10,000 nucleotides of DNA. Source: Desulfomonile sp. (lineage in GTDB: Bacteria; Desulfobacterota; Desulfomonilia; Desulfomonilales; Desulfomonilaceae). The notes under the pieces were generated by a model, which saw only the letters and a program-made list of their open reading frames with translations, searched no databases and had not been told where the DNA came from. The DNA lies in assembly GCA_020216785.1 (NCBI GenBank), contig JAIWNO010000249.1, forward strand, positions 1 to 10,000. The letters are read 5' to 3'. Below, piece by piece: positions 1-6,041 of this stretch. How positions within the stretch are numbered: the stretch's first letter is position 1; each line of letters starts with the position of its first letter. Made by a program: the position numbers and the translations under genes.

Positions 1-679
1 CCGCGATGGTCACCTCATGGATGTGTTTGCCGAAATAGGTTCGGGCGGCGGCTTCTACGCCATAAGCAGAGCTGCCCAAGTAGATTTGGTTCAAATACAG
101 GTGAAGAATCTGTTCTTTGCTGAGCGAGCCCTCAATGCGGACGGCGAGGATCTGCTCCTTGATCTTTCGGATGAGTTTCTTCTCCGGAGTCAGCAGGAAC
201 GTCCTGGCCACCTGTTGCGTTATCGTAGACCCGCCCGGCCCGCGCCCGCCGGATTTAATATTCTGTATGACGGCCCGAAGGATTGCTTCCCGATCCACAC
301 CCGGGTGAGATCGAAAATTCTTGTCCTCTGCAGATATAAACGCCTCCTGGACAATCTTCGGAATCCGGTCGATTGGAACGAGAAATCGCGTTTCGGCAGC
401 GAATTCAGCGATGAGTTCGCCTCCGTCTGCATACATCTGCGTAACGACGGGAGGGGCGTAATTCTTGAGCTTTTCAACGCTCGGCAGATTATGGACGAAG
501 AAAAGATACCCCTGCGCAGCAATTCCTACCCCACCAGCGGTGCACCCGAGCGCCACAAGGAGCACAAACCGCACCATCGAGCCCAAGACCGAACCCCGTT
601 TTCGTCGGCGTTCCGGCCGCTGGCGAAATTCTCGGAATGGGTTTTGGTTTCGCTCACTTACGTTGTGGGGGTGGGCCAC
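1..679 (-). CDS. Penicillin-binding protein 1A family, class A (N-terminal part, cut by the left edge)
   Basis: The first 226 residues of a bifunctional peptidoglycan synthase are visible; the transpeptidase domain lies outside the window. A basic cytoplasmic tail (RRRKR near residues 24-28) precedes one membrane segment at about 35-62. The glycosyltransferase (GT51) domain follows, with its family motifs: EDKNFRSHPG (catalytic Glu about 118), GGSTITQQ (149-156), RKIKEQ (171-176), KEQILHLYLNQIYLG (188-202) and the GVEAAARTYFG segment. In the family this domain polymerises lipid II into glycan strands on the periplasmic face. The GTG start at 677-679 is preferred because AGGAGG sits six bases upstream, and the frame stays open from there to the edge. 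A possible promoter lies at 742-770. The gene follows dctM on the same strand after 178 bases and is probably a separate unit. The family call is firm; the choice between 1A and another class A subtype is less so. Confidence 0.93.
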   Translation of the reverse strand, partial: MAHPHNVSERNQNPFREFRQRPERRRKRGSVLGSMVRFVLLVALGCTAGGVGIAAQGYLFFVHNLPSVEKLKNYAPPVVTQMYADGGELIAEFAAETRFLVPIDRIPKIVQEAFISAEDKNFRSHPGVDREAILRAVIQNIKSGGRGPGGSTITQQVARTFLLTPEKKLIRKIKEQILAVRIEGSLSKEQILHLYLNQIYLGSSAYGVEAAARTYFGKHIHEVTIA

Positions 680-741
680 GACCTGCCTCCTCTTCCAATC
701 CCGCCCGCGGACTTTACCACGGAACCGGGCGACTGTCCATG

Positions 742-770
742 CCTATAGATAAATACTGAGGCAATTTCAA
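742..770 (-). promoter_or_regulatory. Candidate sigma-70 promoter for the penicillin-binding protein gene
   Basis: On the minus strand TTGAAA (765-770) is followed after 17 bases by TATAGG (742-747), inside the AT-rich part of the gap between dctM and the penicillin-binding protein gene. The spacing is ideal, the -35 matches five of six consensus bases and the -10 four of six. The predicted leader is roughly 55 bases. This is a pattern match only. Confidence 0.4.
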
Positions 771-857
771 TAGAATTTACTTGTAACTTAAAGCTTTGTC
801 GGAAGCCGGTATCGCGGCGCTTGCATTATTGGTCCGCCACCACCCGATTGTGTTCCC

Positions 858-2135
858 CTAACGCAGCAAAAGATTCGGCAGCACGAGAGAAATCCATGGG
901 ACAAACGTGACAAGCAGCAGACACCCCAGCAGCAGAAGGAGGAAAGGCATAACGCCGAGTGATACCTCAGTGAGGCTCCTATTGGTCAGCCCCATCGCCA
1001 CGAAGAGATTCAGGCCGAACGGCGGAGTGAGAAACCCAAACTCGATGACGAGCACCATGATAATGCCGTAGTGGATGTAATCGATGCCGAAACGGTTGAG
1101 CGTCTCCATGAACAGCGGCGACAGGATAATCATTGCGGACACATTGTCCATGACCGTGCCGAGAGCGAGAAACAAAATCAGAATGAACATCAGGAATATC
1201 CACGGATGATGAACGTGCTGCGTGATCACCTCCGCAACCTGGTGCGGGAGCCGCTCGGCTGTGAGCAGCCAAATGAGCGTCATCGCGCACGCGAGGATGA
1301 ACAACAGACATGCCGAGAGTATCGAGGCGTTCTTGCAGACTCTCGGCACGTCTTGGATACGGATTTCCCGATAGATAACCAGCTCCACGAACAGCGCGTA
1401 CACCACGCTTACCGCGGCGGCCTCCGTCGCGGTGAACACCCCCGAATAAATGCCGCCGAGCACGATCACCGGGAGCATCAGTCCCCAGAAGCCATCGCGC
1501 AGAGCGGTGCAGATCTCGGTCCACGACCGACGTTCTCCAAAACGCCACTGATTCCTATGCGCCCTCCACATGGTGTAAAGGATGAAGGATCCTCCGATGA
1601 GCAGCCCGGGCAGGATCCCCGCCATGAACAGCTCCGCCACCGACACGTTCATCACGAGACAATAGAGGATCATCGGAATTGACGGCGGGATCACGATCCC
1701 CAGCGAACCGGCGGAGGTCAATAGTCCGATGGAAAACCGCTCACCGTACCCTGCCTTGATGAGCGCGGGAATCATCACCGACCCGATCGCCACCACCGTC
1801 GCGGGACTCGATCCCGAAAGGGCCGCGAAAAATAGGCACGCCAGCGTCGACGCAATCGCCAATCCGCCCGGGTAATGTCCTACCACCACATTCACGACAT
1901 CGATCAGTTTGCGGGACATGGCCCCTTCGGTCATGACCGCGCCGGCAATGATAAAAAATGGGATCGACATGAGGATGGAGTTGTCCAGAGCGTTGAACAA
2001 CTGCTGTGGCAGTACCAGAAGCGACGTGGTGGTATACGCGGCCAGCGTGATGCCTGTGGTGGCAATCAAGAGGATCGCAATGGGCATGCCCATTACCAGG
2101 AAGAGAAAAAAAAGGACGATCAGCGTGGTAATCAT
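858..2135 (-). CDS. dctM: TRAP transporter large permease subunit DctM
   Basis: A 425-residue, very hydrophobic protein of the usual DctM length, with about a dozen membrane segments. It is the ion-coupled permease of a tripartite TRAP importer, which takes up organic acids or related solutes delivered by the periplasmic binding protein. Family landmarks are FFAALSGSSPATVVAIGS (about 102-119), the SAGSLGIVIPPSIP loop (141-154), a GVFTATEAAAV segment in the second half and FLTPPFGLNLFV near the C-terminus. The reading frame is open upstream to 2369, but the start at 2135 is chosen because the protein then begins MITTLIVLFF as DctM proteins do, and because its ATG overlaps the dctQ stop as ATGA, implying translational coupling. 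It ends with TAG. No clear hairpin terminator follows it. Confidence 0.96.
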   Translation of the reverse strand: MITTLIVLFFLFLVMGMPIAILLIATTGITLAAYTTTSLLVLPQQLFNALDNSILMSIPFFIIAGAVMTEGAMSRKLIDVVNVVVGHYPGGLAIASTLACLFFAALSGSSPATVVAIGSVMIPALIKAGYGERFSIGLLTSAGSLGIVIPPSIPMILYCLVMNVSVAELFMAGILPGLLIGGSFILYTMWRAHRNQWRFGERRSWTEICTALRDGFWGLMLPVIVLGGIYSGVFTATEAAAVSVVYALFVELVIYREIRIQDVPRVCKNASILSACLLFILACAMTLIWLLTAERLPHQVAEVITQHVHHPWIFLMFILILFLALGTVMDNVSAMIILSPLFMETLNRFGIDYIHYGIIMVLVIEFGFLTPPFGLNLFVAMGLTNRSLTEVSLGVMPFLLLLLGCLLLVTFVPWISLVLPNLLLR

Positions 2136-2644
2136 GGTTTGCCGCCCACCAGAGAAAAAGGCTCGCCGAGCAGAAGGCCTCTTACGTGTTTCCAGCCGAG
2201 GATAAGAAATCGCCCGGAAATAAACACAGAAAAAATCGGTATCGGGAGGTACGCCACATATTTCGGCAGCGGCAGCACTGACATGCCCGCTCCGAACCGG
2301 CGCAGCTTCATGGCCTGTTCCCAGCCGTACCACGCCACCACAAGGAACAGCGCTGCAGAAATCAGGCACACCGCCAGCTTCATGCCGTGACGGAACCGGT
2401 CATTGCCGACATGCTCGTACAGGAAATCCATCGAGAAGTGGGTCCCGTACTTGACCCCAAGCGACGCGCCAAGGAATGCGATAAACACTCCGACGTATCG
2501 GACGACCTCTTCAAGCCAATTGAAGCTGAATCCGAGCAAGTAGCGGCAAATTACCTGGATGAACGAAATGAGCGCCAGCGTCAGCAAGACAAATACAAGC
2601 GTCCACTCTTCTATCCGGTTGAAGATGGCGATGATTTTCTTCAT
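2132..2644 (-). CDS. dctQ: TRAP transporter small permease subunit DctQ
   Basis: A 170-residue membrane protein with four predicted helices (about 14-35, 44-64, 88-107 and 126-148), the standard DctQ topology. FNWLEEVVRY (41-50) and YGTHFSMDFLYE (66-77) are the expected conserved stretches between helices one and two and after helix two. In TRAP systems DctQ packs against DctM and helps form the docking surface for the binding protein. The ATG at 2642-2644 has a GGGAGAG-like ribosome site about 11 bases upstream, a rather long spacing. The stop overlaps the dctM start by four bases. The gene is separated from dctP by 289 bases of repeat-rich DNA, unusual for subunits of one transporter. Confidence 0.95.
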   Translation of the reverse strand: MKKIIAIFNRIEEWTLVFVLLTLALISFIQVICRYLLGFSFNWLEEVVRYVGVFIAFLGASLGVKYGTHFSMDFLYEHVGNDRFRHGMKLAVCLISAALFLVVAWYGWEQAMKLRRFGAGMSVLPLPKYVAYLPIPIFSVFISGRFLILGWKHVRGLLLGEPFSLVGGKP

Positions 2645-2728
2645 CGATGGCGTTGCTCTCCCGTGTCATCTCCGGCGTTTCTCACTCACAGAAGCTGCAA
2701 GGGTTCCTGCATATACACCGGCATCAAA

Positions 2729-2740
2729 GGGCGGGTCTGA
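2729..2740. repeat. Fragment of the GGGCGGG-type intergenic repeat (dctP-dctQ gap)
   Basis: GGGCGGGTCTGA on the plus strand resembles one arm of the GTAGGGGCGGG-headed palindrome seen complete at 8082-8107. A second, better copy of the head lies 150 bases away at 2881-2902. It may be a decayed or partial copy; on its own the match is short. Confidence 0.3.
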
Positions 2741-2787
2741 TACCCAATGGTTGTGATTTAAGAGTCCGGCCTAACTCTCCAATGTGA

Positions 2788-2850
2788 GGCGGGCTTTCCA
2801 GCTCGCCGGTTTTTCAGGCAAATATGTCGCCGGCTGGAAAGCCTGCGACA
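2788..2850. repeat. Paired inverted repeats with a strong hairpin between dctP and dctQ
   Basis: The right arm (2825-2850) is a hairpin by itself: TGTCGC and GCGACA close a stem continued by GGCT and AGCC around a GGAA loop, with one mismatch. The left arm (2788-2809) carries GGCTTTCCAGC, which matches the reverse complement of the right arm, so the two arms can also pair with each other. No run of T follows on the minus strand, so this is not a typical terminator. It could protect the dctP message end or partly block read-through into dctQM. It resembles bacterial extragenic palindromic repeats. Confidence 0.6.
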
Positions 2851-2880
2851 CATCAAATCCCCTTAAATCACCGGCATTCG

Positions 2881-2902
2881 GTCTGGCCCCCGCCCCTACA
2901 AA
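2881..2902 (-). repeat. GTAGGGGCGGG-headed intergenic repeat, copy 1
   Basis: Reading the minus strand, TTTGTAGGGGCGGG (2889-2902) is identical over 14 bases to the plus strand at 8079-8092. It then continues into GGCCAGAC rather than the clean palindrome seen there. It lies 31 bases after the dctP stop codon. Confidence 0.6.
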
Positions 2903-2933
2903 CGGATTGCCCAATCGACCGCAAACAACCGCC

Positions 2934-3965
2934 CTATTTCTTACCCGAGTGCTCCTCAACCTTCTTGATAAAGAAATCGAAGGTCTCCGGCCCGATCTTG
3001 GTGCGGTATTTTTCCCACACTTTCGTCATGGCCTTTTTGAAGGCCTCGCGCTCCTCGGGGGTGAGTTCGATGACTTTCACGTCGTTTTTCTTGCAATATT
3101 CCTCAACCGACATGTTCATACCGGGAAGATTCTTCATAAGTTCTGCATTGACTTCCCGGTTGGTCTTGATGCACAGCTTGGCCGCGTCGCGCATTATCTG
3201 TTGCTGTTCAGGTGTAAGTTTTTTCCAGAAGTCCGGCGATACCACGATCAGGCACTCGGTGAGAATGTGGCCGGTCTTTGTGACGTGTTTGGTCACTTCG
3301 GTAGCCTTGATCATAATAGAAGTGAGCAGCGGGTTTTCTTGGCCATCGACCGTCTTGTTCTGAAGGGCGCTGTACAATTGAGGGAACGGCAGACCAATCG
3401 CCGAAGCGCCGAGCTGCTCGAACGTGTCGATGTAAATAGGGCTTTCCATCACCCTGATTTTGAGGCCTTTCAGGTCCTCGGGTTTGCGTATGTCGCGCTG
3501 CGTGTTGGTGATATCCCGGAACTCGTTCTCGGTCCAGCCAATACCGATAAAACCTTTGGCCGGCAGAAAACTGAAGATCTTTTCCTGGACAGTGGGATCG
3601 TCCAGGACTGCGTACGCGGTCTTCCGGTCAGGATAGACGAAGGGAAGGTCGAGAACAGCCAACTGGGGAACGAAATTCGACAGGATCGCCGAAGTGATGG
3701 ACGCGATCTCAAGCGTTCCGGACTGCACCTGGTCGGCCAGAGACGCCTCTGTGCCGAGTTGGCCGAAGGGGAACGTCTTGATCTCGATTGCACCGTTGGT
3801 TTTCTCTTTCACATACGCCGCGAATGCGTCTACTCCTTTGGACTGACCGTGGAACGGTGGAGCGATATGACCGAACTTCACCTGCATGGGGCCTGCTGCG
3901 ATCGCCGACATTCCCGCGACGGCAACAATGCTTAGACAGAGGACGACAACAAGGCACTTTTTCAT
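2934..3965 (-). CDS. dctP: TRAP transporter periplasmic substrate-binding protein DctP
   Basis: A 343-residue extracytoplasmic solute receptor. The N-terminus is a classic signal peptide (MKK, a hydrophobic core to about residue 20, likely cleavage after AIAA at 24). The mature part follows the DctP family: VKFGHIAPPFHGQSKG at the start, FGQLG, and the ligand-contact region KIRVMESP, whose Arg about 171 corresponds to the arginine that usually pairs with the substrate carboxylate. Next come GLPFPQLYSALQNKTVDGQ and Asn 211. The last third is helical and charged. The start at 3965 is chosen over the ATG four codons earlier because GGAGG lies five bases before it. It is the first gene of the dctPQM operon, with a sigma-54-like promoter upstream. 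The ligand cannot be named: no metabolic genes adjoin it. Confidence 0.96.
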   Translation of the reverse strand: MKKCLVVVLCLSIVAVAGMSAIAAGPMQVKFGHIAPPFHGQSKGVDAFAAYVKEKTNGAIEIKTFPFGQLGTEASLADQVQSGTLEIASITSAILSNFVPQLAVLDLPFVYPDRKTAYAVLDDPTVQEKIFSFLPAKGFIGIGWTENEFRDITNTQRDIRKPEDLKGLKIRVMESPIYIDTFEQLGASAIGLPFPQLYSALQNKTVDGQENPLLTSIMIKATEVTKHVTKTGHILTECLIVVSPDFWKKLTPEQQQIMRDAAKLCIKTNREVNAELMKNLPGMNMSVEEYCKKNDVKVIELTPEEREAFKKAMTKVWEKYRTKIGPETFDFFIKKVEEHSGKK

Positions 3966-4094
3966 GGCAGCCTCCATTGATTCTGGAAAGGAAATGCGCG
4001 TTCGGAACTGCTCAGCGGCAGACGCTGGGCCGACCTACACAGGCATCGGCCACGCGGCCGCGGCGAAAACGACTCGTGTATGTCTAGCACAAAT

Positions 4095-4110
4095 CGCAAT
4101 ACGATTTCCA
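4095..4110 (-). promoter_or_regulatory. Candidate sigma-54 promoter of the dctPQM operon
   Basis: TGGAAATCGTATTGCG on the minus strand places GG and GC ten bases apart, the exact spacing of the -24/-12 RpoN promoter (consensus TGGCAC-N5-TTGC). It would give a leader of about 120 bases before dctP. An imperfect palindrome, ATTC-N8-GAAT (4170-4185), lies about 85-100 bases upstream of the predicted start, where an activator of RpoN could bind. No convincing sigma-70 promoter was seen on this strand. The rest of the 300 bases between dctP and the tRNA shows nothing else except the tRNA promoter. Confidence 0.4.
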
Positions 4111-4224
4111 GCTCTTCCGGAACTAAATCGCTCAACAGGTTGCGGTCAAATCGCGGAAACCTAATAGCGATTCTTTAGTTTGAATAGATGACGTAGGGAC
4201 GGCAGGCCACGCGGCACTCCGTTC

Positions 4225-4253
4225 TTGACATCGGAGGCCCAAATCCATAACAT
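4225..4253 (+). promoter_or_regulatory. Sigma-70 promoter of the tRNA-Cys gene
   Basis: A perfect -35 box TTGACA (4225-4230) is followed after exactly 17 bases by TAACAT (4248-4253). Transcription would start near 4260, a few bases before the tRNA at 4266, as expected for a stable RNA promoter. Confidence 0.7.
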
Positions 4254-4265
4254 AGATCGACGCGA

Positions 4266-4340
4266 GGCGGCTTAGCCAAGTGGTAAGGCGACGGTCTGCA
4301 AAACCGTTATACGGCGGTTCAAATCCGCCAGCCGCCTCCA
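4266..4340 (+). tRNA. tRNA-Cys (anticodon GCA)
   Basis: A complete 75-base cloverleaf. The acceptor stem GGCGGCT pairs with AGCCGCC, followed by discriminator T and an encoded CCA. The D-loop contains AGTGGTAAGG. The anticodon stem ACGGT/ACCGT encloses the loop CTGCAAA with GCA at 4298-4300. The T-arm GGCGG-TTCAAAT-CCGCC is perfect. The gene stands alone, with its own promoter 12 bases upstream and a terminator 17 bases downstream. Its 3' end is a possible integration site in principle, but no integrase or repeated tRNA end is present in the window. Confidence 0.97.
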
Positions 4341-4356
4341 GAAAAGAGATTGAGCG

Positions 4357-4383
4357 AGTCGACGCGGAGCAGTCGGCTTTTTT
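4357..4383 (+). terminator. Rho-independent terminator of tRNA-Cys
   Basis: A 7-base-pair stem, AGTCGAC with GTCGGCT (one T-G wobble), encloses the loop GCGGAGCA and runs into six T residues (4378-4383). It lies just after the tRNA CCA end. Confidence 0.8.
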
Positions 4384-4487
4384 GTTCTATGGCGGCACGC
4401 GTTGAAAACTGGCGGAGATCTCATTCCAATTCCGATGCCCCGATTTTTGGCACAATGAATCATGAAAGTCGTCGGCTTCGGTGAACG

Positions 4488-4508
4488 CTCCGTGGCTTCG
4501 CCTCGGAG
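4488..4508. repeat. Nested hairpin
   Basis: CTCCG (4488-4492) pairs with CGGAG (4504-4508). Inside this, after a T-T mismatch, GGC pairs with GCC around a TTC loop. No T run follows on either strand, so it is not a simple terminator. It lies 32 bases from the longer hairpin at 4540-4568. Confidence 0.5.
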
Positions 4509-4539
4509 ATGGGTATTAAGACGCCACGGGCGCCATCCT

Positions 4540-4568
4540 GCGGAGAGGAGACTCCATCTCCCCTCCGC
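4540..4568. repeat. Twelve-base-pair hairpin with a competing alternative pairing
   Basis: GCGGAGAGGAGA (4540-4551) pairs with TCTCCCCTCCGC (4557-4568) around the loop CTCCA, with one A-C mismatch. An alternative, mutually exclusive stem uses GGAGAC (4547-4552) and GTCTCC (4569-4574). No T run follows. It may be a structured RNA or an extragenic palindromic repeat; the sequence alone does not tell which. Confidence 0.5.
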
Positions 4569-4645
4569 GTCTCCCCATACGCACACCCGATAGCAGGTGC
4601 CTATGGCGGCGACCTTCATACGAATTTGCGGTCAACGAGTAAGAT

Positions 4646-4670
4646 GGCGGCCATGGAGGCCCGCCCCTAC
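4646..4670 (-). repeat. GTAGGGGCGGG-headed intergenic repeat, copy 2
   Basis: On the minus strand the head GTAGGGGCGGG (4660-4670) leads into a palindrome. GGCGGGCC (4658-4665) pairs with GGCCGCC (4646-4652) with one bulged base, around a five-base loop (4653-4657). The head is identical to the copies at 2889-2899 and 8082-8092. Confidence 0.6.
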
Positions 4671-4748
4671 CCACAACAGCAGCCGAACACAAAGCGAACC
4701 CAATTCTTAATCGATCCGCTACTGAGCAATGACGCGCCAAAACGGCGT

Positions 4749-5522
4749 CTACCACTCGATGGTTTCGCCGACCTCGTCCTGGGAGGCGCAGTAGAGGGTC
4801 CCGTCATTGGCCAGAAATTCGCCGAGGCAGTTCCTGGCGCTTTCGAGGGCAAGTTCAGGCAGGTTGTTGATTTGCGACACATGGGCAAGGATTACCGCGC
4901 GCAACTCATCCGAGAAGATGCGCTCCAAAAGCCGTGCACTGGCCTGATTGGAGAGATGTCCGAGCCTGCCTTGCACCCGTTGTTTGAGTTCCCACGGGTA
5001 CGGCCCGTCCCGTAGCATTTTGGGGTCGTGGTTGCTTTCGATCACCACCACCTGAAGTCCTGTCAGGACGGTCTGCACAAGGTTCGTTGCCAGTCCCAGG
5101 TCCGTGGCAATCCCTATTTTCGCGGTGCCGTAGGTGATCCGGAAGCCGACGGGGTCCGCGCAGTCGTGAGGCACGGAAAATGGATGCACCCGGAGGCCGT
5201 CGATGTTGAAGACTTTCCCTGTTTCAAAGAACTGGAGCCGATGAAGCTCGCCCAACGAGCTGCAGGCGACATCCCATGTGCCTCGATTCATCCATACCGG
5301 CAGCTTGTATTTTCGAGACAGCACTCCGACACCCTTTACGTGGTCGGAGTGGCCGTGGGAGACAATAATTCCGCTTAGCGACGCGGGGTCCACGCCCACA
5401 CACCCAAGCCTCAGCGTAATCTGCTTCGCGGTCAGCCCCGCGTCAATGAGGATCGAGGCACTGTCGGCTTGAAGGAGAAATGAGTTCCCAGCGCTTCCGC
5501 TCGCAAGCGGCGTTATTCTCAT
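4749..5522 (-). CDS. WalJ/YycJ-type metallo-beta-lactamase-fold hydrolase
   Basis: A 257-residue cytoplasmic protein of the MBL-fold family that includes WalJ (YycJ). It opens with the family signature ITPLASGSAGNSFLL and ILIDAGLTAKQI. The metal-binding motif SHGHSDHVKG gives His 56, His 58, Asp 60 and His 61. Further likely ligands are His 119 (VPHD), Asp 141 (TDLG) and His 214 (AHVS). Subfamily marks ESNHD (162-166), PYPWELKQR (174-182), GHLSN (188-192) and INNLPELA (218-225) support WalJ rather than a generic lactamase. The biochemical role is not settled from sequence; homologues are linked to cell-wall or division control and to nucleic-acid processing. The ATG at 5520-5522 follows GGGGTGATCT, a near match to the extended anti-Shine-Dalgarno complement at correct spacing. 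It stands alone between two repeat-rich gaps. Confidence 0.9.
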   Translation of the reverse strand: MRITPLASGSAGNSFLLQADSASILIDAGLTAKQITLRLGCVGVDPASLSGIIVSHGHSDHVKGVGVLSRKYKLPVWMNRGTWDVACSSLGELHRLQFFETGKVFNIDGLRVHPFSVPHDCADPVGFRITYGTAKIGIATDLGLATNLVQTVLTGLQVVVIESNHDPKMLRDGPYPWELKQRVQGRLGHLSNQASARLLERIFSDELRAVILAHVSQINNLPELALESARNCLGEFLANDGTLYCASQDEVGETIEW

Positions 5523-5635
5523 AGATCACCCCGACGTCCGGAGATGGTCGGAGCGGACATTACCCGGCACCCACCGAGGTGTCAAGCCTTTTGGTCAACG
5601 CCCTGTAATAGTTCAGTGACGCGAGGGACATGTCT

Positions 5636-5700
5636 GTGGGGACGCACCAGCGTGTGCGCCCTGTTTGGGCTTGTACACGGTTGATCAAGGGCGGACACGC
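5636..5700. repeat. Degenerate GTAGGGGCG-type palindrome with a longer inverted repeat
   Basis: GTGGGGACG (5636-5644) resembles the head of the other intergenic repeats. CGCAC (5643-5647) pairs with GTGCG (5654-5658), and GGG with CCC outside. The right half, GCGTGTGCGCCC (5650-5661), is also an inverted match, 11 of 12 bases, to GGGCGGACACGC (5689-5700) across 27 bases that contain the palindrome TTGATCAA. The two pairings cannot form together. Confidence 0.5.
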
Positions 5701-5733
5701 GGAGACTGACTCAGAATCCGTACAAGAGCTGCC

Positions 5734-5878
5734 ATCGTAGCACGAATACCCCTCACCCTAACCCTCTCCATTGAGGGAGGGGAGACCGGAAATCGGCTCC
5801 ACAGGTATCCCTCTCCCACTGGGAGAGGGCCGGGGTGAGGGAGACAAAGACGGACCCCAGACTCGATCGTGCTACGAT
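5734..5878. mobile_element. MITE-like element with perfect 12-base terminal inverted repeats
   Basis: ATCGTAGCACGA (5734-5745) and TCGTGCTACGAT (5867-5878) are exact reverse complements bounding 145 bases. Inside, CCCTCACCC (5750-5758) pairs with GGGTGAGGG (5833-5841). Two shorter CT/GA-rich hairpins lie between them (near 5762-5785 and 5810-5829). The internal sequence resembles a CCCTCACCC/GGGAGAGGG repeat common in bacterial intergenic DNA. No protein is encoded and no target-site duplication is evident. It may be a non-autonomous element or a composite repeat. Confidence 0.5.
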
Positions 5879-5929
5879 TTTCAACTTCTCCCGAGTTTTA
5901 AGACAGTCTCCGCGGGTCCGCCCCAACCT

Positions 5930-5964
5930 CTCTCTGCGCCCTCCGCGTGCTCAGCGGCTAAACG
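5930..5964. repeat. CTCTGCG-type dispersed intergenic repeat (tentative)
   Basis: The stretch CTCTGCGCCCTCCGCGTGCT followed by CAGCGGCTAAA looks like a widespread bacterial intergenic repeat built on CTCTGCG and GCGG units. There is only one copy in this window, so the assignment rests on memory of such repeats and is weak. Confidence 0.3.
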
Positions 5965-6041
5965 AAATTCTTCCTCTCCCACGGGACAGAATGGCTACAA
6001 CGCGCTTATGTCTGGAAAAATCTTATTGCGACAGTACCTTG

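Larger units (their letters stand above)
4384..4748. other. Gene-free stretch rich in hairpins between tRNA-Cys and the WalJ-like gene
   Basis: No reading frame here has both a ribosome site and a protein-like composition. The stretch holds two strong hairpins (4488-4508 and 4540-4568) and one GTAGGGGCGGG-headed repeat (4646-4670), listed separately. The rest shows nothing recognisable. Confidence 0.6.
5523..6041. other. Repeat-dense gene-free gap of 519 bases
   Basis: No credible gene lies here on either strand; the open frames run across repeats and lack ribosome sites. The gap holds, in order, a degenerate GTAGGGGCG-type palindrome with an overlapping longer inverted repeat (5636-5700), a MITE-like element with terminal inverted repeats (5734-5878), and a CTCTGCG-type repeat (about 5930-5964). 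The PH-like gene ends at its right border, and the promoter of the WalJ-like gene must lie near its left border. Confidence 0.7.

Noticed and set aside
17..748. A 243-codon plus-strand frame
   Set aside because: It is antisense to the penicillin-binding protein gene, whose glycosyltransferase motifs are unmistakable.
858..2369. A longer dctM reading frame starting at 2369
   Set aside because: The extra 78 residues overlap dctQ out of frame, lack family similarity, and the start at 2135 gives the normal DctM N-terminus with ATGA coupling.
2784..3935. A 383-codon open frame on the plus strand
   Set aside because: It is wholly antisense to dctP, which has a signal peptide, family motifs and a ribosome site. 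The plus-strand translation has no recognisable domain and no good start.
4266..4340. tRNA-Cys as the attachment site of an integrated element
   Set aside because: No integrase, no duplicated tRNA end and no phage or plasmid gene is visible near it.
4462..4590. A 42-codon plus-strand frame starting MKVVGFGE
   Set aside because: No ribosome site precedes it and its second half is made of hairpin-repeat sequence.
4272..4619. A 115-codon minus-strand frame
   Set aside because: It reads through the antisense of tRNA-Cys, its terminator and hairpin repeats; a typical false gene.
4509..5015. A 168-codon plus-strand frame, and a 79-codon minus-strand frame at 4516-4755
   Set aside because: The first is mostly antisense to the WalJ-like gene. 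The second crosses hairpins and a repeat, is rich in Gly, Pro and Arg, and lacks a ribosome site.
5749..5842. A CRISPR array suggested by repeated CCCTCxCCC / GGGAGAGGG blocks
   Set aside because: The blocks are inverted and unequal, without regular spacers or identical direct repeats.
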